From: Hafnia alvei
GTDB lineage: Bacteria; Pseudomonadota; Gammaproteobacteria; Enterobacterales; Enterobacteriaceae
Length of the DNA stretch: 64,000 nucleotides
NCBI RefSeq assembly: GCF_034424155.1
Contig: NZ_CP139992.1
Span: 2,620,012-2,684,011, forward strand
Reading direction: 5' to 3'
The translations under genes were made by a program, and so were the position numbers. Positions within the stretch are counted from its first letter, which is position 1, and every line of letters begins with the position of its first letter. Shown piece by piece: positions 9,457 through 18,039 of the stretch. The notes under the pieces are model-generated. The model was not told the DNA's origin, did not search any database, and saw nothing but the letters and a program-made list of their open reading frames with translations.

Positions 9457-10218
9457 ATGAATTCAAGACAGCAAGCTATTCTCCAATATGTCAATGATAT
9501 ACGCCGCGTTAGCGTGGCCGATCTAGCGCGTAATACCGGAGTTTCAGAGGTGACGATCCGTCAGGATCTGAATCTATTGGAAAAGCGTAACTACCTAAAG
9601 CGCATCCACGGATACGCCGTGGCGCTAGAAAGCGACGATGTAGATGCTCGAATGATGATTAATTTCACGTTAAAACAAAAATTGGCGGCCTATGCCGCGT
9701 CTTTGGTTAACGATGGCGAAACGATTTTTATCGAAAACGGCAGTACTAATGCCCTTCTCGCCCGTTATCTGGCAGAACGTAAGCGCGTTACGTTGGTGAC
9801 CGTGAGCACCTACATAGCGCACCTGCTGAAAGAAACGGATTGTGATGTCATTTTGATGGGTGGGCTGTACCAAAAACGCAGCGAAACGATGGTAGGTCCA
9901 CTAACTCGCCAGTGCATTCAGCAAGTTTATTTCAACAAAGCCTTCCTCGGTATTGATGGTTTTCATCCTGAAACAGGCTTTACCGGTCGCGATATGATGC
10001 GCACCGATATTGCTAACACAGTATTAGCCAAAGGCGTTGAAAACATTGTGCTGACAGATTCATCAAAGTTCGGCCAAATAAACCCCAACCCCTTGCAGCC
10101 CACTCATGCGATTAATCGGGTAATCACCGACTATCGTTTAAGCGACGAATACAGAAACCATCTCAAAAAGATGAATATTGAGCTTGATATCGTGTATGAA
10201 GAGCAAGGTACGCTATGA
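9457..10218 (+). CDS. yciT: DeoR-family transcriptional regulator, YciT-like
   Basis: This is a 253-residue DeoR-family regulator. The N-terminal winged helix spans about residues 1-57 ([19 protein letters not shown] is the recognition region), followed by a sugar-phosphate-isomerase-like sensor domain with [13 protein letters not shown] and [10 protein letters not shown]. It is strongly similar to E. coli YciT from MNSRQQ onward. In E. coli yciT sits beside osmB; here osmB is 26 kb away and yciT instead follows ybiY-ybiW, suggesting control of that locus, though this is inference. It overlaps the DUF2164 gene by four bases (ATGA), so the two are translationally coupled. The ligand is unknown. 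Confidence 0.88.
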   Translation: MNSRQQAILQYVNDIRRVSVADLARNTGVSEVTIRQDLNLLEKRNYLKRIHGYAVALESDDVDARMMINFTLKQKLAAYAASLVNDGETIFIENGSTNALLARYLAERKRVTLVTVSTYIAHLLKETDCDVILMGGLYQKRSETMVGPLTRQCIQQVYFNKAFLGIDGFHPETGFTGRDMMRTDIANTVLAKGVENIVLTDSSKFGQINPNPLQPTHAINRVITDYRLSDEYRNHLKKMNIELDIVYEEQGTL

Positions 10219-10460
10219 GTGACATCACCTTCAGCCGTGAGCAGACCTCGCAGATGGTCCACAAATTACAAAAATATCTACAGGCTGAATTAGACGTCGA
10301 AATTGGTGATTTTGATGCAGAGTTCTTGCTGGATTTCTTTGCCAAAGAGCTCGGAGCGCATTTTTATAATCAAGGGATGGCTGACGCGCTGCGCGTAGTA
10401 GAAGAAAGAACGGAAGATCTTGTCGATACCCTAACTTGGCTGCAAAAGCCTGTCGATTAA
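10215..10460 (+). CDS. DUF2164 family protein
   Basis: This is an 81-residue acidic, predominantly helical cytoplasmic protein. The segment [20 protein letters not shown], followed by [22 protein letters not shown], is the hallmark of the DUF2164 family, which has no established function. The ATG overlaps the stop of the YciT-like regulator as ATGA, so it is probably made from the same transcript. No nucleic-acid-binding or catalytic motif is visible. Its placement after a regulator and a glycyl-radical enzyme may be meaningful or incidental. Family assignment is confident; function is unknown. Confidence 0.85.
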   Translation: MSDITFSREQTSQMVHKLQKYLQAELDVEIGDFDAEFLLDFFAKELGAHFYNQGMADALRVVEERTEDLVDTLTWLQKPVD

Positions 10461-10509
10461 AAACATACCTCCATACATGCACTCATAGCGAACTCTACGC
10501 CCGATATTA

Positions 10510-10577
10510 GGGGGAACCGTAGGGATGGGGTCGTAGCAGCTTTAGCTGCCGAAGCGCCCCACCCTACGGTAGCCCCC
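10510..10577. repeat. Long nested inverted repeat (68 nt)
   Basis: Outer arms GGGGG..ACCGTAGGG.TGGGG (from 10510) and CCCCACCCTACGGT..CCCCC (to 10577) pair almost completely. An inner hairpin with arms GCAGCT (10536-10541) and AGCTGC (10544-10549) caps it. It sits between the convergent DUF2164 and aphA genes. I saw no second copy in the window, and it lacks a terminal T tract. Confidence 0.7.
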
Positions 10578-10636
10578 GTGAATCTCAATCGCCAAAGCGA
10601 CCAGCATCAGCCATCACACTATCTTTTTCTATAGTA

Positions 10637-11350
10637 TTAATACTCAGAGTTAACAATAACCTCTTCACCCAGCGCACCGGCTTTTGGCAACGGCTGATAG
10701 CTTGAGTTGGATGCGCGCAATACGCGAATACCCCGGATCCCGACATCGCGAGCCGCGGTGATATCCCCATCCGAATCGCCGTAATAAACCTTAATCTGCT
10801 TTTCCTTAATCCAGTTTATCTTGGTATTTTGCCCCGGTTGGTCACCTGCGAAAATCACGCTATTCATGCTGGCTGCCGGTATCGAGAAATCTTCTTGCAA
10901 GGTATTCGTAACGGTTTCTGTTTTGGTCGGGCTGCGACCGGTAATGAAATAGATGCTGTCGCCGCGTTTAAGGTGCATGGCAATCAGATCTTTGCCCACC
11001 TGCTTGGGCATACTGAAGCTGTCCCAGCCGTTATTCATTTTCTCCCAAAATGCCGGATCTTTCAGATAGCTTTGATCTTGCGGAGAGAACTCTTTCTGCC
11101 CACGATAAAACCCTGGGCTCGAAAATAGCACCGTATCATCAATATCAAAACCGACTGCGATAGGAGGAATGCCCTGTAGGCTATTCTCAATCTGTGTCAC
11201 CGAAACCCAGTGAATGGGCGCTTGGTGTGCCAGCTGTGCCACGGTAACACCGGCATTAAGAGGCGTATCTGTAGAGACTTTTGCCTGTGTCGATGGGCTT
11301 AAACTGATAACAAAAGCTAACGCACTGAGTGCAACCGCAATCTTTCGCAT
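10637..11350 (-). CDS. aphA: Class B acid phosphatase
   Basis: AphA is a periplasmic, magnesium-dependent, nonspecific phosphatase and phosphotransferase of the HAD/DDDD superfamily, active on nucleotides and other phosphoesters. The 237 residues equal the E. coli length. A signal peptide covers about residues 1-23 (hydrophobic core, cleavage after TQA). The catalytic motif [15 protein letters not shown] places the nucleophile at D69 and the acid/base at D71. The downstream [12 protein letters not shown] motif supplies the metal-binding aspartates. The gene is monocistronic and convergent with the DUF2164 gene across the long hairpin. Confidence is high. Confidence 0.96.
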   Translation of the reverse strand: MRKIAVALSALAFVISLSPSTQAKVSTDTPLNAGVTVAQLAHQAPIHWVSVTQIENSLQGIPPIAVGFDIDDTVLFSSPGFYRGQKEFSPQDQSYLKDPAFWEKMNNGWDSFSMPKQVGKDLIAMHLKRGDSIYFITGRSPTKTETVTNTLQEDFSIPAASMNSVIFAGDQPGQNTKINWIKEKQIKVYYGDSDGDITAARDVGIRGIRVLRASNSSYQPLPKAGALGEEVIVNSEY

Positions 11351-11573
11351 GGATATTCCTTTTATTTGTTATTTCTCACATTCACATCTGTGGGATATCT
11401 GATTAGGGTTTTGTCACATTCGCGTTTCATAGTATGCAGCAAATACAGCAGAAAACGTGCTCTGGTTCAAAATTGGTGGGCGTAATAAACCGACAAATTG
11501 GGAGAACTTCGCATATTGCGAGAAAAGTGACTGGCAGAAGCACAAAGAAAATAAAAATAGTGCTTGTACAGTA

Positions 11574-11602
11574 TTGCGTTAACAGAATCTAGACTGTATA
11601 AA
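11574..11602 (+). promoter_or_regulatory. dinI promoter
   Basis: The -35 box TTGCGT (11574-11579) and -10 box TATAAA (11597-11602) are separated by 17 bases. The -10 box lies inside the LexA operator, so LexA binding would block RNA polymerase. Confidence 0.75.
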
Positions 11603-11609
11603 TATACAG
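11594..11609. promoter_or_regulatory. LexA box of dinI
   Basis: CTGTATAAATATACAG matches the SOS consensus CTGT-N8-ACAG with an AT-only palindromic core. It lies 24 bases upstream of the dinI start and overlaps the promoter -10 element. Confidence 0.93.
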
Positions 11610-11633
11610 TATATTGTGAATGCGGAGGCGACC

Positions 11634-11882
11634 ATGCGCATTGAATTAACATTGGATAAACGTAACAAGCTGCCAGACGGTGCTCTGGAAGCATTAAACC
11701 ACGAATTTTCGAAACGAGTAAATCATATCTATCCTGATACCGCGGTACAGGTGCGAATGACTAACTCAAATACGCTAACCGTTATGGGCGGGCTGAAATC
11801 CGACAAAGAACGCATCGAGGAAGTCCTGCAAGAAACGTGGGAAAGTGCCGATGACTGGTTCGATAACGGATTTAGCGAATAA
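11634..11882 (+). CDS. dinI: DNA damage-inducible protein I
   Basis: DinI is a small acidic cytoplasmic protein that binds RecA filaments and modulates RecA co-protease activity during the SOS response. The product is 82 residues from MRIELTLDK, versus 81 in E. coli, and ends in the characteristic acidic segment ILQETWESADDWF-type (here VLQETWESADDWFDNGFSE). The ATG at 11634 follows a GGAGG Shine-Dalgarno by five bases; an upstream in-frame ATG at 11616 has no ribosome site and lies just after the LexA box. A strong LexA-controlled promoter precedes it and a good terminator follows. Confidence is high. Confidence 0.95.
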   Translation: MRIELTLDKRNKLPDGALEALNHEFSKRVNHIYPDTAVQVRMTNSNTLTVMGGLKSDKERIEEVLQETWESADDWFDNGFSE

Positions 11883-12009
11883 CACGAATTCGCGGTGTAA
11901 ACACACATTTTTACGCCGCAATAATAAGCCTAATTCATTGAATGATAATAGGCGATGAGTTCCATCTCCGTTAGCCATCGGCAATTCCTACGGATAGTAA
12001 AATACGTAG

Positions 12010-12037
12010 GCCGGGAGTCGCTTCCCGGCTTTTTTTT
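12010..12037 (+). terminator. Rho-independent terminator after dinI
   Basis: The hairpin GCCGGGA/TCCCGGC with a six-base loop is followed by eight T residues. It lies 127 bases after the dinI stop and also separates dinI from the convergent tehA. Confidence 0.88.
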
Positions 12038-12072
12038 ACCTATCAATCCACACAACGTTTTTCCTGCACCCA

Positions 12073-13095
12073 TTATTTCGTTCGCGATGTGCAGCAAGGT
12101 CTTTCCACCGTAGGGATCAGCCTTTTTTGCATCAGCAGAATCATCGTTTTAACCATCAGCAAAGCAATCACGACGTTAGTAAACACGAACATGGGAACCG
12201 CTAACGCCGCAAACAATCCATCTTGCTCGCCCACGCTTAAATGCAGAGCGGTGGTTGCGAGTGCTGAAATTCCGAATGAAAAGCTCCAAAAAGAAGCATT
12301 GAAAGGCTGTCTCATATACCACGGCATCAGCCGCAACATAAAAATAAGCTGCAACAGTCCATAGCCAAACAGCATCTTGGCAACAAAGTCTGTATGTCCG
12401 CCATTAACGCTGAGATAAGCACTGCATGCCACCAATGCCGGCGCAAGTTGAATACCCAGCGAAGTTCGTACCGGCTTAGCCATTTCGCCATGGCTACGCA
12501 GTCGATGTAGGATCGCGGGCTCCAAGCTCAGCCATGAAAATACCCCCGCGCCGAAGAACATAATACCCAGATCGTGAAAGCCTAATGCGCCACATGCCAT
12601 TGCACTGATAAAGTTATTGGCCACCGTGGGCAAGTATAAGCCTGGTGTCGTGGCCTCGGCCGGATGCTCTCCTTTCCACAGCCCTGCGCTTTGCCATGCG
12701 GCATAGCACAGTTGGACACAGGCACCGATCCCAAACATGATTTCAGCCAGAAGATGCGTTGGCGAATAATGTGCAAAGCCAATTGAAACCAACATTGTGG
12801 TGGCTGGGAATAAGCTAACGAAGCTTCCGGTCAGCGGATGACGCATTTCGGCTATCACTAACTGGGGATAACGCACAAGGCGATATATAAAAGCCAGCGC
12901 TAAACTGAGCCAAATCAACGTTGCTAGCCCAACTAAGCCTTCACCAATGAAAGGAGAAATGGGCCAAATGGTCGCCGCATAGCGCCAAGCAAAACCCATC
13001 CCGATGATGCCCAGCACCATTCCAAAATATCCTGCAGGGATATTGACCACCTGAGGCTCAGTGCGCTCAGCGGCGCTTTCTATAGAACTATTCAT
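12073..13095 (-). CDS. tehA: TehA-type SLAC1-family anion channel / tellurite-resistance protein
   Basis: TehA is an inner-membrane homotrimeric channel of the SLAC1/dicarboxylate transporter family that confers tellurite resistance when overexpressed; its natural substrate is uncertain. The 340-residue protein has ten predicted helices, starting [25 protein letters not shown]. The conserved FWSFSFG segment near residue 264 contains the phenylalanine that gates the pore in TehA structures. In E. coli tehA is followed by the methyltransferase tehB, which is absent here: the gene stands alone between dinI and a small protein gene. Family assignment is certain and the specific role inferred. Confidence 0.9.
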   Translation of the reverse strand: MNSSIESAAERTEPQVVNIPAGYFGMVLGIIGMGFAWRYAATIWPISPFIGEGLVGLATLIWLSLALAFIYRLVRYPQLVIAEMRHPLTGSFVSLFPATTMLVSIGFAHYSPTHLLAEIMFGIGACVQLCYAAWQSAGLWKGEHPAEATTPGLYLPTVANNFISAMACGALGFHDLGIMFFGAGVFSWLSLEPAILHRLRSHGEMAKPVRTSLGIQLAPALVACSAYLSVNGGHTDFVAKMLFGYGLLQLIFMLRLMPWYMRQPFNASFWSFSFGISALATTALHLSVGEQDGLFAALAVPMFVFTNVVIALLMVKTMILLMQKRLIPTVERPCCTSRTK

Positions 13096-13333
13096 GAGAA
13101 CTTTTACACAACTAAAACAAGACGCAGATTATAGCGGATGATCCCCTCGGTGTTTTCACTTTCATCCTACAAAACTGACAAAGTGTCATTTTTAATACGC
13201 TTTTCATCACCTCGCGCTGGATTTAGGTTATTTATCTGATTGTATTGGCATAAAAGGATGGACTAGGCTTAACTTAAACCCGTGGTTTAACTCGTCTTAA
13301 TACTCTAGGACACATGCCGTAGGAGAACAGTAA

Positions 13334-13621
13334 ATGAACAATGACAACCCAGAACATGCGATGACGTTTGGCGAGCTACTGGAACTGATTCACGATCAGC
13401 AACGTAGAATTAATGTGCTGGAAACCGCATTTTCCTATTTAGCATTTGGACTCGAGGGAAAAAGCTGTCAATTATTGATCCACAGCTTGAAATTGGAGGC
13501 CAACAACCAAACATATGATACTAAGACGCAAGAATACTTCGCCAAGCTTGCAGAGCAGTTTGAGGTACGTAATTCTGGCGTCAGCGAGACAGCAGCAATC
13601 CCAAACAATGACAATATCTAG
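13334..13621 (+). CDS. Small helical protein, possibly IraP-like
   Basis: I do not recognise this 95-residue protein with confidence. It is predicted to be mostly helical: a first helix with FGELLELIHDQQRRINVLETA in heptad-like spacing, then AFSYLAFGLEGKSCQLLIHSL, then an acidic helix and a disordered, asparagine-rich tail. The layout (ELL...VLE...LIxxLxLE) resembles the RpoS anti-adaptor IraP of E. coli (86 residues), and more weakly YecF/DUF2594. That similarity is by eye only. It has its own promoter region, a GTAGGAGAAC ribosome site just before the ATG, and lies upstream of bssS in the same orientation. Confidence 0.72.
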   Translation: MNNDNPEHAMTFGELLELIHDQQRRINVLETAFSYLAFGLEGKSCQLLIHSLKLEANNQTYDTKTQEYFAKLAEQFEVRNSGVSETAAIPNNDNI

Positions 13622-13785
13622 TCAGTTCTACGTTTGATAAATCACCAGAAAACATTTTTTTAACAAAACACACAAAAAATGCGTCATTTAAACAGTTAGA
13701 TGCGTATACTGAAAATGCTCATCTAATGAGACACATTGATCCTGGTTAGTAGCTCACGACAGTCACTACGTTTTAGGGGGTCTTT

Positions 13786-14040
13786 ATGAACGGAAAAGAT
13801 GAAGTAATTCAGACACACCCAGTGGTTGGTTGGGATATCAGTACTGTTGATAGCTATGATGCTCTTATGATCCGCCTGCATTATCTTTCTTCACGCGATC
13901 AAGATCCTGAGAAAGCGGAAGTCGATCGCACTCTGTGGTTAACCACCGATGTTGCACGGCAGCTCATTGACATCCTCGAAGCCGGAATTGAAAAGATAGA
14001 ATCCTCGGAATACCAAGACATTGATTATCTTAAACATTAG
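13786..14040 (+). CDS. bssS: Biofilm regulator BssS
   Basis: BssS is a small cytoplasmic protein reported in E. coli to influence biofilm formation and indole/AI-2-linked gene expression; its molecular activity is not known. The 84 residues match E. coli BssS in length and sequence, including EVIQTHPVVGWDISTVDSYD at 5-24, LWLTTDVARQLIDILEAGI and the acidic C-terminus. A GGGGG-type Shine-Dalgarno lies eight bases before the ATG. A strong terminator follows 21 bases after the stop. The neighbour solA is also next to bssS in E. coli, so this is a retained gene pair. Confidence 0.94.
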   Translation: MNGKDEVIQTHPVVGWDISTVDSYDALMIRLHYLSSRDQDPEKAEVDRTLWLTTDVARQLIDILEAGIEKIESSEYQDIDYLKH

Positions 14041-14061
14041 TACATTAACGCACCGCTAAAG

Positions 14062-14090
14062 CACCGCCCCTCACAAGGCGGTGTTTTTTT
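14062..14090 (+). terminator. Rho-independent terminator after bssS
   Basis: The hairpin CACCGCC/GGCGGTG with an eight-base loop is followed by seven T residues. Confidence 0.9.
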
Positions 14091-14243
14091 ATGTATCGAT
14101 TTTCCTCTGCCCCCCTGCAAAGGTTATCATCAGGTTGTAAAATAGATCGTAAATGTTGTTTAACCAGACTGATTGCGCTGGATTCGTTTATTGCAATAAA
14201 GCTGGTGTACTCATGGAAAAACCATGACACGGAGGATCCCCTT

Positions 14244-15356
14244 ATGAAATACGATTTAGCGATTGTCGGCTGCGGCTCTGTTGGTGCGGCCGCCGGTTAT
14301 TATGCTGCGCTTTCAGGCTTAAAGGTTCTGATGCTAGATAGCCATACACCGCCCCATCGGCATGGCAGTCATCATGGTGATACCAGAATTATTCGCCATG
14401 CCTATGGCGAAGGTGAGAAATATGTTCCCTTAGTGCTACGCGCACAGGAACTGTGGACCAAGTTAGAAGAAGTTTCAGCCGTACAGCTCTTTCATCGCAG
14501 CGGCGTGCTCAACATTGGGCCATCCAGTTCTGAATTCATGCGTAATGCCGAAAACAGCGCTACTCAGTTTGGGCTGACCGTAGAGAAAATGGATGCCGAA
14601 CAACTGCAAAAACGCTGGCCTGAGTGGTCCGTGCCTGATGGTTATATCGGCCTTCTAGAACCTAACGCCGGTTATTTAAAAGCTGAGCTCGCGGTGGGTA
14701 TTCTCAATGAAAAAGCCGCAGAGGCCGGTGCTGATCTACACTTTAACTGTCAGGTGAATGCCATTACGCCTGAGGATAAGGGGGTAAAAATCACCACAGC
14801 TGAGGGCGAGTTTAATGCACATCGAGTTGCCGTTACTGCCGGAACATGGGCAAAAGCGTTGCTGCCGGAATTGCCAATAACCCCAGTACGTAAAGTATTC
14901 TCTTGGTATCAAGCCGATGGCCGCTATAGCGAAAACAATAACTTCCCTGCTTTTACGGTTGAAACGCCTGAAGGCGATCAGTTTTATGGCTTCCCATATA
15001 ACAATGATGGTCTAAAATTGGGTAAACATAATGGCGGACAGCCCATTACCGTGCCCGAACAGCGCCGCCCGTTTGGCACTAATCCACAAGATGGTAGTGA
15101 AGTATTTGGCTTTTTACGCCAATTTCTGCCTGGCGTCGGCGTCTGTCTGCATGGTGAGGTTTGCACCTATGATGTCTCTCCAGATGAAGATTTCATTCTA
15201 GACTCACTTCCAGACTCGCCACAGATCAGTGTCGTGACAGGCTTAAGCGGGCATGGTTTCAAATTTGCTACCGTATTAGGTGAGATTATTGCGCTTCAGG
15301 CTGCTGGCCAACCCGTTCCATTCGATTTATCTCCTTTCAAAATAAGTCGATTTTAA
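14244..15356 (+). CDS. solA: N-methyl-L-tryptophan oxidase
   Basis: SolA is a monomeric-sarcosine-oxidase-family flavoenzyme that oxidatively demethylates N-methyl amino acids, releasing formaldehyde and hydrogen peroxide. From the ATG at 14244 (GGAGG Shine-Dalgarno eight bases upstream) it has 370 residues. The FAD-binding GxGxxG-type motif [11 protein letters not shown] spans residues 9-19. The covalent FAD-attachment cysteine is predicted at C307 in [11 protein letters not shown], and K261 in [10 protein letters not shown] corresponds to the oxygen-activating lysine of sarcosine oxidases. A longer in-frame reading from 14091 runs through the bssS terminator and is rejected. The bssS-solA adjacency supports the name. 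Confidence 0.94.
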   Translation: MKYDLAIVGCGSVGAAAGYYAALSGLKVLMLDSHTPPHRHGSHHGDTRIIRHAYGEGEKYVPLVLRAQELWTKLEEVSAVQLFHRSGVLNIGPSSSEFMRNAENSATQFGLTVEKMDAEQLQKRWPEWSVPDGYIGLLEPNAGYLKAELAVGILNEKAAEAGADLHFNCQVNAITPEDKGVKITTAEGEFNAHRVAVTAGTWAKALLPELPITPVRKVFSWYQADGRYSENNNFPAFTVETPEGDQFYGFPYNNDGLKLGKHNGGQPITVPEQRRPFGTNPQDGSEVFGFLRQFLPGVGVCLHGEVCTYDVSPDEDFILDSLPDSPQISVVTGLSGHGFKFATVLGEIIALQAAGQPVPFDLSPFKISRF

Positions 15357-15362
15357 TTGCTC

Positions 15363-15381
15363 GCCCGCAAAAATTGCGGGC
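15363..15381 (+). terminator. Terminator-like hairpin after solA
   Basis: GCCCGCAA/TTGCGGGC with a three-base loop lies 7 bases after the solA stop. Only a broken T run (AATAATTT) follows, so termination may be moderate. Confidence 0.6.
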
Positions 15382-15521
15382 CAATAATTTAATCGCACAA
15401 ACCATCACCTGTAATGGTTATTTTAGAATTGACAACTACATATTAAAAACACTAACTTATAGAGGTTAAATTTATATAAACCATATCACAAAAAATAAGA
15501 CGTTATTTTCAAGGATGATGA

Positions 15522-16142
15522 ATGAACGTATTAGTTGTAGACAAGTGTCTCTATACACGACTAGGTATATCCTGTTATTTTTCTGAAGAAACAGGTATAA
15601 ATATTCACCATGTGAATTCAGTGAATCAAGCTTTAGAGAAAAAAGATATACCTAATCCTGATATTATTTTAGTCAATCTAACTGATTATTGCCGTATCAA
15701 TGAGCAAGACACCTCTCTGATAAGATTTTTCTCTCAGTATTCACACGTTAAAATATTCGTTTACCTCGATGCAGACTATCCGAATGGCACTAGACCTATC
15801 ATATTAAACAGTCATGTATATATTATTAATAAACAAAAACTTACGTCACTTCTTGCTGTTTTTACTGATTTACATCAAAAACCAGACCTACATAAAAGCA
15901 TACAGCAATACTTTGGCAACTACCCCGCATTGACAGACCGCGAAGCTTCCATCACCCAATATTGGATGGAAGAAATGCCGAACCACAAAATTGCACGTAA
16001 GTTAAATATCTGTGGACGAACTGTATATGTACATAAACAACACATCACCGAGAAAATGCATGTAAGAAATCGGCTCGAATTCTGCTATCTCTATAATGTC
16101 ATTAAGTATGTCGTCTGCCCTGCCCCTTGCTTTATAAAATAA
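15522..16142 (+). CDS. RcsA-like LuxR-family transcriptional regulator
   Basis: This 206-residue regulator has a degenerate receiver-like N-terminal domain and a C-terminal LuxR-type helix-turn-helix (about 138-195: LTDREASITQYWMEEMPNHK, then IARKLNICGRTVYVHKQHI). The N-terminal DKCLYTRLGISCYF is strikingly like the DLCSYTRLGLTGYL of RcsA, the auxiliary partner of RcsB in capsule control. The C-terminal half also follows RcsA spacing. The cysteine-rich end (VVCPAPCFIK) is unusual. The gene and both flanks are AT-rich compared with solA and the ProP-like gene, a possible sign of transfer. It may be RcsA, a paralogue, or an independent RcsB partner. Confidence 0.75.
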   Translation: MNVLVVDKCLYTRLGISCYFSEETGINIHHVNSVNQALEKKDIPNPDIILVNLTDYCRINEQDTSLIRFFSQYSHVKIFVYLDADYPNGTRPIILNSHVYIINKQKLTSLLAVFTDLHQKPDLHKSIQQYFGNYPALTDREASITQYWMEEMPNHKIARKLNICGRTVYVHKQHITEKMHVRNRLEFCYLYNVIKYVVCPAPCFIK

Positions 16143-16157
16143 ATGCTGCGGTATGAA

Positions 16158-16189
16158 AAAGCCCGCGAATGCATCGCGGGCTTTTTTTT
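16158..16189. terminator. Bidirectional terminator after the RcsA-like gene
   Basis: The hairpin AAAGCCCGCGA/TCGCGGGCTTT is flanked by A and T tracts. It can end the RcsA-like transcript on the plus strand and the ProP-like gene on the minus strand. Confidence 0.88.
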
Positions 16190-16266
16190 AAAAGAAAATG
16201 CTTTTCATAATATAATTCACAAAACAATAGTTTTATATTTACATCATAATTAATTAATAAGCATCT

Positions 16267-17808
16267 TTAATTTACAGTACTCTGGTTATTTTGTAAGACC
16301 AGCTCTTGTTCTTTTTTCTGGCGGCGTAAACGTAATTTGTTTATCAAGGCTTTCGCTTCAGCTTTGGTCGCTACCGCAGGTGCCGAACCACGCAGGGGCT
16401 TCCTCGCTGTTTCTCGCATAAACAGCACAGTGACAACGCCAATCACTCCAGCCCCCATCAAATAATAAGCCGGAACCATTTGATTGCCCGTTGACGAAAC
16501 CAGCCATGAAGTCATCAACGGAGTCGTTCCGCCAAATAATGAAACCGAAATATTAAAGCCTACCGCCAAAGCACTGTAGCGAGTTTGCGTAGTAAATAAC
16601 GCAGGCAATGCTGATGGCATGGTGCCGCTAAAGCAGGTATGCAGCACACCCAAAATCATCAAACCTGCAAATACTGCCCACATATTCCCTGTACCTATCA
16701 GCATCAGGGATGGGATAGCCAAGACGATTAAACCCAGCGCACCAAACATGATAACGGGCTTACGACCTAAACGGTCATTCCAATGGCCCCACAGCAGCGT
16801 CATTGGCATCATGATAAACATGACGACCATGATCAGCATTAAGCCACTGAGCTCGCTCAGACCCAGCACACCGGTCAAATAGCTCGGCATGTATGAGGTC
16901 AGCATATAATTAGATACGTTGAACAGCAGGACGAGGCCAATACACTTCAACATCTGCTGCCAATAGGTGCCCATCATTTCGAACAAGCCCATCTTCGGCT
17001 TACTTTCTTCAATGGCTTCCTGTTTTTCCATATGCTTTTGGAACGCAGGCGTTTCTTCAAGTTTCAAACGAATGTAAAGACCAAATAATCCTAACGGCGC
17101 AGCGATAAAGAACGGAATACGCCAACCCCATGCAAGCAATGTTTCTTCAGGCATGATCGCCGTCAGCCCCGTCACCAGCATCGCACCTAACAAATAGCCG
17201 CCGAATGTACCGAACTCTAACCAGCTTCCCATGAAACCACGGCGCTTATCCGTTGAATACTCAGCGATAAAGGTAGCAGCGCCACCGTACTCACCACCGG
17301 TGGAAAATCCCTGAACCAAACGAGCGACCAGAAGCAAAATGGGAGCCACAATACCAATACTTTCATAGCTTGGGATCAGACCAATACAGAATGTTCCCAC
17401 CGCCATCATGATCATGGTAAACGCCAATACCTTTTGGCGACCAATGCGATCGCCGAGCGGGCCAAAAACCATGCCTCCGAGTGGACGGACCAAAAATGCT
17501 GCCGCAAAGGCGGCAAAGGTAGCAATCAACTGGGCTGCTGGGCTGCCGCTGGGGAAAAAGACTTTACCAATGGTCACGGCTAAAAAACTGTAAACACCAA
17601 AGTCAAACCACTCCATGGCGTTACCCAACGCCGCAGCGCCTACTGCACGCTTGAGCATGCTGCGGTCGACGATAGTAATATCGTCAACGGTCATTTCTGG
17701 TTTTTGATTTTTCTTTTGACTCTTGCGCCAAAACGCAAGATGGGATGAATGTGGCTGTGCGTTAGCCACGCGCGTTTCTGACGCGAGAGTCTCTTTAGGA
17801 TCGGTCAT
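16267..17808 (-). CDS. proP: ProP-like osmolyte:H+ symporter (MFS, MHS family)
   Basis: This 513-residue major-facilitator protein of the metabolite:H+ symporter family is closest to ProP, the osmosensory importer of proline and glycine betaine. Shared signatures are AALGNAMEWFDFGVYSFLAV (about 57-76), RPLGGMVFGPLGDRIGRQKV, GFSTGGEYGGAATFIAEYS and NISVSLFGGTTPLMTSWLV. Compared with E. coli ProP it has about 30 extra N-terminal residues. Its C-terminal tail is short and lysine/arginine-rich and does not show the long antiparallel coiled coil that tunes ProP osmosensing. It could therefore be a ProP paralogue with different osmotic set-point or substrate. It is monocistronic with a long structured upstream region. 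Confidence 0.82.
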   Translation of the reverse strand: MTDPKETLASETRVANAQPHSSHLAFWRKSQKKNQKPEMTVDDITIVDRSMLKRAVGAAALGNAMEWFDFGVYSFLAVTIGKVFFPSGSPAAQLIATFAAFAAAFLVRPLGGMVFGPLGDRIGRQKVLAFTMIMMAVGTFCIGLIPSYESIGIVAPILLLVARLVQGFSTGGEYGGAATFIAEYSTDKRRGFMGSWLEFGTFGGYLLGAMLVTGLTAIMPEETLLAWGWRIPFFIAAPLGLFGLYIRLKLEETPAFQKHMEKQEAIEESKPKMGLFEMMGTYWQQMLKCIGLVLLFNVSNYMLTSYMPSYLTGVLGLSELSGLMLIMVVMFIMMPMTLLWGHWNDRLGRKPVIMFGALGLIVLAIPSLMLIGTGNMWAVFAGLMILGVLHTCFSGTMPSALPALFTTQTRYSALAVGFNISVSLFGGTTPLMTSWLVSSTGNQMVPAYYLMGAGVIGVVTVLFMRETARKPLRGSAPAVATKAEAKALINKLRLRRQKKEQELVLQNNQSTVN

Positions 17809-17973
17809 AGTTACCCTTGATGTGCATTGAATTAATTCTCAGCAGCACCATAGATTTCGCGTCCCCGTAATTACGGCTTAATCCCATTTTCGGATCGCAG
17901 CGTGAGGCGAGATCTATGCAGCAGCATTAACGAGAAATCGTTAAAAGTTACCTATTTTTTGTCGTGTTATTTT

Positions 17974-17995
17974 CTGCTCCCTTAGCAGTTTTTTT
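17974..17995 (+). terminator. Orphan terminator-like hairpin upstream of proP
   Basis: CTGCT/AGCAG arms (17974-17978, 17984-17988) around a five-base loop are followed by seven T residues on the plus strand. No plus-strand gene precedes it, since proP runs the other way. It may end an antisense or small RNA from the proP upstream region, or may be chance. Confidence 0.4.
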
Positions 17996-18039
17996 ATTTT
18001 CCATGACACCTTTACATATCTTTAATTTACACATTTTAG

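Noticed and set aside
14091-14243. Longer N-terminus for SolA
   Set aside because: The in-frame extension begins inside the bssS terminator T tract, and the ATG at 14244 has a GGAGG ribosome site and aligns with the family start.
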